Of a stretch of DNA of 64,000 nucleotides, positions 9,738 through 19,537 are shown one piece after another. Position numbers and translations under genes: made by a program. Every line of letters starts with the position of its first letter. Positions within the stretch are counted from its first letter, which is position 1. Below the pieces are notes generated by a model, which saw nothing but the letters and a program-made list of their open reading frames with translations, searched no databases and had not been told where the DNA came from. Source of the stretch: Galeruca laticollis (taxonomy: Eukaryota > Arthropoda > Insecta > Coleoptera > Chrysomelidae); contig OY998177.1 of NCBI GenBank assembly GCA_963921935.1, forward strand, positions 103,345,015-103,409,014, read 5' to 3'.

Positions 9738-11496
9738 ATGTCGGACGATCCTGCTTTTAATATAAAGTTTGTGGAGCTGGTGGAAAAGTACCCATGTATT
9801 TACGACTATAGACGGCAAGACCATAGCAAAAGATATGTAGTGGAGAAGTCGTGGAGTGCCATTGCAAGGGACTTAAAACTATCTACTAAGTAGCAGGTAT
9901 TTATTTATTTTTTCAATTTTTGATTATATGGTATAATTACCTTCTAAGCTTAGGCGTTTTCGGGTTTTAAAAAATAAGATTTCAAGTAATCACGTAATTC
10001 ATGAGCAGACTGGTTAACAGATGGTACTGATGGAAGTGTCGGGTTATTATCTATCACAATCTGGGGAATTGAAAACCTACCCTCTTTGAGTTTTATAGAA
10101 TTATGGAGAACACAAGCACTTTTAATTACTAAAATCGCTGTATCTTCTTGACATAATATTGGTCTTTGAAAAATTTCAAATTTAGATACTAGCATTCCGA
10201 ATGCACATTCTATGCTCTTTCGGCCCCTTAATAATCTGTGGGTAAATATTCTTCTCTCATTATTTAAAATCCTTTGTGGATATGGTGGCATCAGATTTTT
10301 TTGTAATGGGGATGCCTCGTCTCCTACAAAGTAAAATGGAAAATCTGCATCATCATTTGCCTTTCGAATAAGAAGTTTTTCCTTGTTTAGCAATCTTCCA
10401 AGAGCGGAAGATCGGAAAACTGCACTGTCATTCTATCTGCATCACCGACATCAATGGTTAGAAAAATTCCATCAGCATTTGTACACGCCATCAGTACCAC
10501 AGAAAAAAAACTCTTGTAATTATAATAGTGCGACCCGATATTGTAAAATTTTTTTATTCGGCAATGCTTCCCATAGATGGAGCCTATGCAGTTTGGAATA
10601 TCCCATAGTTCGTAGTATCGTTGTGCCTTAAAACTGCATCCTGTAGCCAGATACCGGCAACAAAGTTATATAATTATTTTTTTTCAGCTTCCCAATGCAA
10701 AGAAAATTTGAAGAATCTTCGAACGGCCCTCGCAAGAAACATGAAAAAACCACCATCAGGAAGCGGAGCCAAGAAAATTAAAGATTATTACTTAAAAGAT
10801 GTAATGCTGTTCGTTACGCCGTTCGTAAAGTCCAAACCGCAACAAGGAAATTTACCTACCGAAACAGAGCATAGGTAAAATGAAGAAGAAAGTGAATCGG
10901 AGGAAGCAGAGATGAATAATGACGATAATTCAGTACAAGATATTACAGCCTCAGTAGAGTCTCAAGAGAAGCACACAGATGTCACAACTGTCGTTATAAG
11001 TTTTCAAACAAAAAATTCATCTACTGCAGAGCAATGTTCAAATACTACAAGCATTGGACATTCTGAAAAGCGGAGGAAAGTTTCTACAAGTACCCTTAAT
11101 GAGGCTGATAAATGTTTTATAGACTTCGTCAAGGCAAAAACCCAAACACGCCATTTAGCTAAAGAGAAATCTAATCCAGACCTGCAGTTTCTAACAAGTT
11201 TGCTTCTAGATGTAGCAAAATTAACTGACTATCAAAAGAGACAGTTTAAAAGAAAAACACTTGAGCTTCTAGACGAGCTTCTCTGTGATTGTCCACCGCA
11301 AAGTAAGACTGTAGTAGTGGCATCCACACCAGCTCCCAGCCCTGCTTATTCCAACTACTCAGCTCAGTCCAATGTCTCAACTCATCCAAGTCATTCGTTT
11401 TCAACAAGAGAATATGAAGAACAACCAATACCTGTACAAACATATATTCATACCTTCGCGCCAGGTTTATCAGAAGGAAACTTCTCTTTTCAATAA
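9738..11496 (+). pseudogene. MADF-BESS DNA-binding protein of a PIF/Harbinger-type locus, degraded
   Basis: ATG at 9738 opens a MADF domain (KFVELVEKYPCIYDYRRQDH, then SWSAIARDL). It runs to TAG/CAG at about 9891-9896 followed by GTATTT. The domain resumes after a TTTTTTTTCAG acceptor (10685-10687) with CKENLKNLRTALARN and PPSGSGAKK, typical of the second half of MADF. After one in-frame TAA (10876-10878) the same frame continues through an acidic linker to a BESS motif (NPDLQFLTSLLLDV, about 11185-11270) and a serine/proline-rich tail, TAA at 11494-11496. MADF binds DNA and BESS mediates protein contacts. As seen, the exon junction is out of phase by one and a TAG precedes it, so the gene is damaged. 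The intron-like gap holds the antisense transposase. It could be the element's accessory protein or a captured host gene. Confidence 0.75.
9950..10680 (-). pseudogene. PIF/Harbinger (HARBI1-like) transposase, partial and mutated
   Basis: The minus-strand C-terminal half of a DDE transposase runs from about 10680 to 9950. WDIPNCIGSIYGKH occupies the first catalytic block, where the usual aspartate is tyrosine. NYKSFFSVVLMA and FLTIDVGDADR form the second block, with its aspartate kept. After a frameshift near 10390 come FPFYFVGDEASPLQKN, ERRIFTHRLLRGRKSIECAFG (third acidic residue kept) and CVLHNSI. The N-terminal helix-turn-helix half is absent: its expected position is occupied by MADF-BESS exon 2 on the other strand. 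The substituted first aspartate plus frameshift make it inactive. It lies wholly inside the apparent MADF-BESS intron. Confidence 0.85.
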
Positions 11497-11596
11497 CTTT
11501 AATTTAACTATTGTAATGTATTTTTTTAAAATTTATTTTTCATTAAAATACTACTGTTTCAAATATATTAAATATACTTAATACACCTTACCTGTT

Positions 11597-12960
11597 ATGG
11601 AGATTATTAACAACAGCCGAAACGGAAAAGCTCCTGGAAAAGATAACATAAATATGGAACTGATGAAGTACGGAGGTGAGAAGCTTCATGATATAGTATA
11701 CCAACTTATAATGAAAATATGGAGAGAAGAAAAAATTCCTACAGAATGGGAAATAGGCCAGATAATTACAATCCACAAAAGAGGTGACCAGCATGAATGC
11801 CAAAACTATAGAGGTATTACATTACTGAATACTGCTTATAAAATACTATCAGCTACAATAAACAGAAGGCTTAGAGACACTACAGGAAATACTATAGGAG
11901 GATATCAGTGTGGATTCGTAAAAGGAAGATCAGCGGTGGATGCTATATATACACTGAAGCAGATAATGGAAAAAGCATATGAACATCAAATAGAACTGAA
12001 AATGTTATTTGTAGAATTTCGGCAAGCTTTCGATTCAATACATAGAGGCAAACTTTGATCTGCTTTGAAAGAACTAGGCATTAATAATGATAAATTAAGA
12101 AGGTTAATCAAGATGACTATGGAAAACTCAAGGGCTACGATAAAAACACAAGGAGGAGAAACTGACGAAATAAACATAAATAAGGGTGTAAGACAAGGTG
12201 ATTCGCTATCTGCAACATTATATAACCTTACACTTGAATATGCAATGAGACGAATACAAAAAAGCAATCTCAGGACGAGCGGAAGACAGATAATTACTTA
12301 TGCGGACGATATAGTAATCATATCAAAGACAAGAGAGATTCTGGAAAACACAATAAGGGAAATCACAAGTGAAGGAAGTAGGATGAGATTAGAAATAAAT
12401 ACAGATAAAACAAAAATAATGATTTTTGGTAAAATAAATCAAACCAGTCCAATATAGATCGGAGATTTCGAATTTGAAAAAGTGGAGAAATTCAAATACT
12501 TTGGTGTCACAGTAACAAGCACTGGAAACAGGAAAAAGGAAATAGAAGAAAAAATAATTAATGCAAATAGAGGTTACCGTGCCAATAAAAAACTTTTAAA
12601 AAGCGAATTACGCTCAAGACAAACCAAAATCAATATTTATAAAGTGTTAATAAGACCCGTCCTGTTGTATGCTGCTGAAACAATGACACTGACTGAAAAT
12701 GATGAAGAAGACTTGAGAATAATAGAAACAAAGATAATGAGAACAATATTGGGACCAATCAAATTGAGAGATAACGAGTACGGACAAAGAATGAACTATG
12801 AAATTGAGCAAGAACTGGAAGGAGAGGACATAGTAAGGAAAATAAAAAGGTAAAGAATGAAATGGCTGGGACACATATATAGAGCAGAAGAACGAGAAAT
12901 AACACTGCAAATGACACAATGGGATCCTGGGGGGAAGAAAACGTAGGATGACTCCAACAT
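11597..12960 (+). pseudogene. Non-LTR retrotransposon reverse transcriptase, 5'-truncated
   Basis: A single reading frame is interrupted by TGA (12056-12058), TAG (12455-12457) and TAA (12851-12853) without frameshift. It starts inside the RT with NGKAPGKDNIN and shows IPTEWEIGQIITIHKRGD, NYRGITLLNTAYKIL, FRQAFDSI (motif A), GVRQGDSLS and the catalytic YADD, then the thumb and a C-terminal block (MKWLGHIYRAEE). The family resembles insect LINEs with an endonuclease in the same ORF, but endonuclease and 5' end are missing. The clade (RTE-like or a relative) is a guess. The 3' end is joined at about 12967 to the AACATC/GATGTT repeat. Three stops in an otherwise intact frame suggest modest age. 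Confidence 0.85.
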
Positions 12961-12966
12961 CGACTT

Positions 12967-13253
12967 CGCTTTTTACATTACTGTGATGTTACTATAACTT
13001 TCTCAAAAGGAAGTCTTTATAACGAACTAAAAACAACATTTCTGTTACATTCTGAAATGCCTTTTAACATCTTGTCGATGTTAATGCAATGTCTAAAAAA
13101 TAACATCTTATCAATGATCTCAATGCGACATTTCAAAAACAATACAGTGTATTCTCGTAGATGTTGTATGGACATTACGTAAACCTCTAAATAATATACC
13201 TCAAACATTCTGGATGACATCCTATAGATGATTCTGTGCCTAATCAGCAAATA
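12967..13253 (+). repeat. AACATC/GATGTT-motif repeat, copy 2 (5'-truncated)
   Basis: Matches 4480-4751 closely, beginning at TTTTTACATTACTGTGATGTT. It runs into the CAGGGTGAAC arm at 13254 exactly as in the other copies. Confidence 0.65.
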
Positions 13254-13569
13254 CAGGGTGAACAACTAAGAACGCCGGCTGTCGGCCATATTTCAAAAAA
13301 TAGTCATAGTACAACTTTAAAAAAATAACTTCAGGAAAATGACTCTGAAAAATCGCTGGAAAATATTTTTGAGTTCCTAAAATATCTCCTATGATGTGGA
13401 ATGAACACTTAAAAACATAATACTGTGATTATCTCCAAAACAGACATACTAAACGTATCCTAGAAATACAATGTTCGATATATTGTTGAGATTATGAAAA
13501 AATGTAGTTAGGGACTTTTTGTTCTCATTCTTCAAGTAAGGGGTTAGGGAAGGTTCAACCTAAAAAACA
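13254..13569 (+). repeat. Single arm of the CAGGGTGAAC foldback element, copy 2
   Basis: About 315 bp matching 4752-5077 and the left arm of 14470-15491. As in copy 1 it joins Penelope coding sequence at the GGTTCAACC end, through the same short sequence CTACAGGTCTAATTGG, so copies 1 and 2 share one ancestral junction. Confidence 0.75.
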
Positions 13570-14004
13570 AATGCTACAGGTCTAATTGGTTTCGTAGTCT
13601 CTTATGTTCATGCTCCTAATAATTGTTGCATTCGTTGCTGAAGATTATTATCTTTGAAATATTATTAGAAATATTTCCTGCATATGTGATGGTTTTATAA
13701 GTTTTAATTTCATCAGCTTGTTTAGGATATATTAGTTAATAATGTACTTGATTATTCAATTTACCGAAAACCAACACAGACTGATGTGACAATTCCATTC
13801 AATTCTAACCACCCTGTCTCACACAGACTAGCAGCATATAATTCAATGATACATAGAGCTTTTTCAGTTCCTATGAACAAATGTAATTTTGATAGAGAGA
13901 TTAATACAATTAGACAAATAGCAACATCTAACGGTTATCCATTAGATATGATAAATAAACTAATTAGTAAAAAAGAGAAAAAAGTGGCATTACAACTAAT
14001 ATAT
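13570..14004 (+). pseudogene. Penelope-like element copy B, rearranged
   Basis: Three pieces. About 50 bp of the pre-RT coding region lies at 13570-13620 on the plus strand. About 110 bp is inverted (13626-13738), being the reverse complement of the segment between RT thumb and endonuclease (compare 5880-5995). Then 13739-14004 on the plus strand covers the RT thumb (YRKPTQTDVT, RAFSVPMNKCNFDRE, LISKKE). It ends abruptly against the AACATC/GATGTT repeat. No catalytic block or endonuclease remains. Confidence 0.8.
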
Positions 14005-14469
14005 CCCACTATGCAAATAAATATTACAGTTATGTTAATTCAACATCACATTGTGATAATGTTCTTCCTTTTTTTACTCTTGTTTTCATCACATGCACAT
14101 CTATACAACCGCTTATGCCCAGCTTGTGGCTGTTGACATTTGTGATGTTTCAACTTAACTTTTCAGCGATGTTAAAACGCTGTCTTTCCACATTACTGTG
14201 ATGTTACTATAACTTCCTCAAAAGGAAGTCTTTATAACGAACTAAAAACAACATTTCTGTTACATTCTGAAATGCCTTTAAAACATCTAGTCGATGTTAA
14301 TGCAATGTCTAAAAAATAAGATCTTATCAATGATCTAAATGGGACATTTCAAAAACAATACAATTTATTCTCGTAGATGTTGTATGGACATTACATAAAC
14401 CTCTAAACGATATACCTCAAACATTCTGGATGACATCCTATAGATGTTTCTGTGCCTAATCAGCAAATA
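14005..14469 (+). repeat. AACATC/GATGTT-motif repeat, copy 3
   Basis: A near-complete copy of the motif-rich repeat (compare 4310-4751). It starts CTATGCAAATAAATATTAC and ends CAGCAAATA against the complete foldback at 14470. Facing AACATC-GATGTT motifs occur through it, for example near 14430-14450. Confidence 0.65.
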
Positions 14470-15491
14470 CAGGGTGAACAACTAAGAACGCCGGCTGTCG
14501 GCCATATTCCAAAAAATAGTCATAGTACAACTTTAAAAAAATACCTTCAGGAAATTGACCCTGAAAAATCGCTGGAAAATATTTTTGAGTTCCTAAAATA
14601 TCTCCTATGGGGTGGAAAGCACACTTAAAAACATAATACTGTGATTATCTCCAAAAAAGACATACTAAACGTATCCAAGACATACAATGTTTGATATATT
14701 GTTGAGACTATGAAAAAATGTAGTTAGGGATTTTTGTCTTTATTTTTCAAATAAGTGGTGGGGGAAGGTTCAACCCAAACAACAAATGTCGTTACACTTT
14801 TTTTTTAATCGACATCCATGTTTTTGGCTTCATTTGAAAAAGTTTTTCCTTTTTAATAAGAAATGCTAAACAAAAATAACAAAATTGGGCAATTTTGTTA
14901 ACGCTTTGTGAAAAAGTCCACAATTTTCCCATTTTTCTCGGAATTTTCAAATGTAATGAGGCATTTTTTAAATTCTGGTGAAAAGGGGTAAGAAAATAGG
15001 AATCTATTCAAAGATATAAGATTTACAATATCGGATATAAACATTAAAAAATGCTTCAATTCACATTTGAAATTTCCGAGTGGATACAAAATTATCTAAT
15101 TTTGTTATCAATCTTATTAAACAGAAAAACTTTTAAATGCAGCTAAAATCATTGATATCGGTTAAAAAACGAAGAAGTTATACATTTGTTCATAAGTTTG
15201 AACCTTCCCCACCCATTATTTGAAGAATAATGGTAAAAAATCTCCTTAATTAAATTTATTCATAATCTCATCAAGATTTCAAAAATTGTATTTTTAGGAC
15301 ACCTTTAGTATGTTTTTTTGGAGTGATTATGTTTTCGAGTGTTCATTGCACCCCTAGCGGATATGTTAGAGACTGCAAAATATTTTCCAGCAATTTTTCA
15401 GGATTCCTTACCTAAAGGTAATTTTTAAGAAAATTGTACCATGATTCTTTTCTGAGATATGGCCTACAGTCGTTCTTAGTTGTTCATCCTG
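14470..15491. mobile_element. Complete CAGGGTGAAC foldback element (MITE-like, 1,022 bp)
   Basis: The left end CAGGGTGAACAACTAAGAAC is mirrored by GTTCTTAGTTGTTCATCCTG at the right end. The arms stay recognisable as reverse complements for about 430 bp each (to about 14895 and from about 15090), with a non-coding centre. No TSD can be set with confidence: a 1-bp extension (ACAGG/CCTGT) also matches. Single arms occur at 4752, 13254 and 34171. No transposase is encoded; a non-autonomous DNA element is inferred. Confidence 0.8.
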
Positions 15492-15764
15492 TGCATTTAA
15501 AATAAAATATCAAAAAAGCAATAAAGGATTCAAAACGTTCATTCACTATTAATGAACAGTACAGTAAATTTGAAAAAAAAACAGGTACAAAATTAGAAAA
15601 AAAAATATCTTGTCCAGCAATCCAACCTATAAAAAATTAAATTGTGTAAGCATATTACATAACAAGTCTGGAAAGTGGAAACTATTGAACACATTCAGTG
15701 AAAGCAAGAAATAAAAAAGGGTATATGAATCCGTAGTTACCATAACATACCATACTTTGAAACT
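15492..15764. other. No feature recognised
   Basis: AT-rich spacer between the foldback element and block copy 2. No coding frame or repeat relationship seen. Confidence 0.35.
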
Positions 15765-17781
15765 GAGTTAATAAAGTTTAACGGATACACATATATTACA
15801 GCTAGTTTACAGTAAATTTATTAGAATAGTTTTTTAATTATATTAAAACTAATAAAAATTTTACACCATAAATATTTAATGAAATACTACGTTACATCAT
15901 CAGAAATCCAATCTGATTCAAGAAAATTCTATCGTTTACTTACGGTTACTTTTTCTCACGTAAGAGTCGCTGTTGAGTACCTCAACCATTCCATAACGTA
16001 CACTTCAAAATCCTTATCTGTGAAACATTTGAAGGTGTTCTGAACAACAGCTAATAAAACAGTTACTTTAGATCAAATTGTGCCCATGGAGACCTTTGAT
16101 CAATCATCATAAATTACATCAAACTTGATTTTCAGCCAATTGACTGGGACCAATTTTCCATAAGATACGTGCGGGGATCTTCAAAGGAATAATAACATAT
16201 TTTATTTCGAGAAGTAACTTTTCATGATTTACCTTCTATTCCATGCCTCACTCCATTTGGCAGGTAAAAATTCAGGTGTGCTATGAAAATTCATACTTCT
16301 TTTCTGTATAAAATAATATACTATTCTCATCTTGTTATTCTCATCCTGGAACAAATTGTATATTAACATCGTGGAATTGTAACTTAATGAAAACTAAGCA
16401 TTATTAATACACTGTATACAAAAAAAAACTACTCATGAGGAAGAGATATTAACACATTATCAAGTTAAATGAGTTTATAATTAATTGTATCCAATTGAGT
16501 ATCCAATAGCTGTGTTTCTACAATAATAAATAATTGCATGCTGTTTGTTGAGTGGAGCATTCAGTATCATAAGTTACATATCCTTCAACGTGATTAATAT
16601 AGGTACCATTGTAAGGGACATCTACAGATTATTTATTGTATTCAGTGAATTTTCAAATGGAAATGAGCTTTAAACAGAAAATTCTGTTTTTAAAGTCTTA
16701 AACAGTCTCTAATTGTTCACAAGAATTGTTAGTAATAATATTAAAATTTTCTAAACCTGCAAAACAATATTGATGGCTAAGACTACTACTAAAAAAACTA
16801 GAACTAGAGATACTTGATTCAATATTTTTTGTACTGTTTAATACAATGTTTATATCAGACTATCTGGAATAGTTACTCCCCTTTCATTACATAATAACCA
16901 ACTATTTGTTTTTTATTTGATTCGTGTAAGCAGCTTCTGAAACATCTTGAACATTGAGAATATTTTCTTCTAGATTTAAATATCTGCCAACATATGAGCC
17001 CGTTTTATTATTAATAATAATATCTACCCTATTGCAATATCAAGTTTTTTGTAGGGTATAATGCATAACTAGGATTTGAAATATTGTGAATCGTTTTCAA
17101 AATATACTTACTAGGTAACTAAAATATTTTAAAAATTGAAAAAACCCTTATTTTGTAATGTTAGTGTACAATTCCGTCACCTGGAATTTCAATGTATAAT
17201 AGCCAATTAAAGTATTGAATGAGTTTTGAGTTTTAATAATCATGATTTTGGAATAGGTAATTACCGATAACAATTGTTGTTCGTCCATTATAACAAGAAT
17301 TATAACTAAGTATAGAAACTGTAGCTTAGTAGGAACTAACGAAAATGAAGACCACTTTATTCAAGTACTACTTGCAAAATATATGCTTCCTACAAATAAA
17401 ATATAACACATAACTGAAAACCATCCGCCATTTCATGCACAAATCACCTACTCTGAAGTAGCTGATTTGCGATTTCATGCTTGTCATTTTTCATTTTTCT
17501 GTATGTGACATTAGTGAGAACTATACAAATTAACATCGTATGAATGTTTCCTATAGGAAGTTACTAAAAAGAAGTTCATAAGCTGTGTATGTAACTGCGA
17601 ATTCAAGTATTACCATGTACATCAAAAATATGTTTTATTTACATGACATGGATGTAAATAGAGTTGGGAATAAAATTAAGACATCTAAGAGATACCTTAT
17701 TAACGTTTCAAATAAACATCACGAAAAGTCTCTAAAAAGAACATCACAAAAAAGACTTTTTATGTTTCTTGTTAAGTGTGT
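15765..17781 (+). repeat. Non-coding ~2 kb block, copy 2
   Basis: Matches 6808-8935 over most of its length, with small indels. Relative to copies 1 and 3 it lacks about 210 bp after TTGTCATTTTT (about 17490) and has a 42-bp insertion-plus-duplication at 17439-17480. It ends AAGACTTTTTATGTTTCTTG then TAAGTGTG, directly against copy 3. Confidence 0.75.
17430..17480. repeat. 33-bp hairpin insertion with 9-bp target duplication
   Basis: ATTTCATGC occurs at 17430-17438 and again at 17472-17480. Between them, 17439-17471 is a hairpin with a 13-bp stem (CAAATCACCTACT facing AGTAGCTGATTTG, one mismatch) and loop CTGA. Copies 1 and 3 of the block have a single ATTTCATGC and no insert, so the unoccupied state is visible. 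Confidence 0.75.
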
Positions 17782-19401
17782 ATTCTCATCTTGTTATTTT
17801 CATCCTGGAACAAATTGTATATTAACATCGTGGAATTGTAACCTAATGACAACTAAGCATTATTAACACACTGTATACAGAAAAACTACCTATGAAGAAG
17901 AGATATGAACACATTATCAAGTTAAATGAGTTTATGATTAATTGTATCCAATTGAGTATCCCATAGCTGTGTTTCTACAATAATAAATAATTGAATGCTG
18001 TTTGTTAACTGGAGCATTCAGTATCATAAGTTACATATTCTTCAACTAGATTAATATAGGTACCATTGTAAGGGACAACTACAGCTTATTTACTGTATTC
18101 TGTGAATTTTCAAATGGAAATGAGCTTTTTAACAGAAATTTCTGTTTTTAAAGTCTTAAACAGTGTCTTATTGTTCACAAGAATTGTTAGTAATAATGTT
18201 AACATTTTCTAAACCTGCAAAACTATATTGATGGCTAAGACTACTACTAAAAAAACTAGAATTCAAGTATGCTTGATTCAATATTTTTTGTACTGTTTAA
18301 TACAATGTTTGTATCAGACTATCTGAAATAATTACACCCCTTTCATTACATATGTACCAACTATTTGTTTTTTATTTTATTTGTATAAGTAGCTTCTGAA
18401 ACATCTTGAACATTGAAAACATTTTCTTCTAGATTTAAATATCTGCCAACATATGAGCATGTTTTATTAATAATAATAATATCTACCCTATTGCAATATC
18501 AAGTTTTTTGTAGGGTATAATGCATAACTAGGATTTGAAATATTGTGAATCGTTTTCAAAATATACTTACTAGGTAACTAAAATATTTTAAAAATTGAAA
18601 AAACCCTTATTTTGTAATGTTAGTGTACAATTCCGCCACCTGGAATTTCAATGTATAATAGCCGATTAAAGTATTGAATGAGTACTTATTAAGTTTTAAT
18701 AATTATGATTTTGGAAAGGTACTTACCGATAACAATTGTTGTTCGTCCATTATAACAAGAATTATAACTAAGTATAGACACTGTAGCTTAGTAGGAACTA
18801 ACGAAAACGAAGACCACTTTATTCAAGTGCTACTTGCAAAATATGTGCTTCCTGCAAATGAAATATAACACATAACTGAAAACCATCCGCCATTTCATGC
18901 TTGTCATTTTTGTTTCCACAGATAACTACTGTATGTTTCTTTCATCAGTTCCTCTTCTGTTTTCCTCTTTTTTATGTTACTGTGATGTTTAATATGAGTT
19001 ATTACTGAGAGTTTTATGAACTAACGTCGTACAGACGTAATAAGTACGATGTTAATAAAAATTATTTCGAAATATGTAAAAGTAACTGCAACATGTGATC
19101 ATCTTAGAAACATGCTGATTTGTAATATTACACTAACGTTCTGTATGTGACATTAGTGAGAAGTATACAAATTAACACCGTATGAATGTTTCCCATAGGA
19201 AGTTACTAAAAAGAAGTTCATAGGATGTGCATGTAACTGCGAATTCAAGTATTACTGTGTACATCAAAAATATGTTTTATTTACATGACATGGATGTTAA
19301 TAGAGTTGGTAATAAAATTAAGACATCTAGGAGATATCTTATTAACGTTTTAAATAAACATCACGAAAAGTCCCTAAAAAGAACATCACAAAAAAGACTT
19401 G
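17782..19401 (+). repeat. Non-coding ~2 kb block, copy 3 (5'-truncated, split by the Polinton)
   Basis: Starts at a point equal to about 16323 of copy 2 and follows copy 1 to AAAAAAGACTTG. The Polinton-like element then intervenes, and the block resumes at 23406 with GACTTGTTATGCTTCTTG and TTTAGTGGG. It retains the GTTACTGTGATGTT region deleted from copy 2. Confidence 0.75.
19396..19401. repeat. Target-site duplication GACTTG (left); right copy 23406-23411
   Basis: Six-base direct repeat bracketing the 4,004-bp element. The homologous block copy 1 has a single GACTTG at 8902-8907 followed by TTATG, exactly the sequence expected before insertion. Confidence 0.9.
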
Positions 19402-19537
19402 AGTAAAGGGGCTAGGCGGGTTCTAGACCATTCCTTATGTAAATTAACATGGGAAATCGCCAAGGTCCATCGTGGTCATTTTTGACGCAATTTCGATCTG
19501 CGCAGGCGTTAATCAGAGGCGGCCATCTTGTAAACAT
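19402..19537 (+). repeat. Left terminal inverted repeat of the Polinton-like element
   Basis: 136 bp pairing with 23270-23405 with very few mismatches. Includes GGCGGCCATCTTGTAAACAT at its inner end. The polymerase open frame begins inside it at ATG 19472. Confidence 0.9.

Noticed and set aside
11246..11443. Minus-strand frame opposite the BESS region
   Set aside because: Antisense shadow of the MADF-BESS coding sequence.
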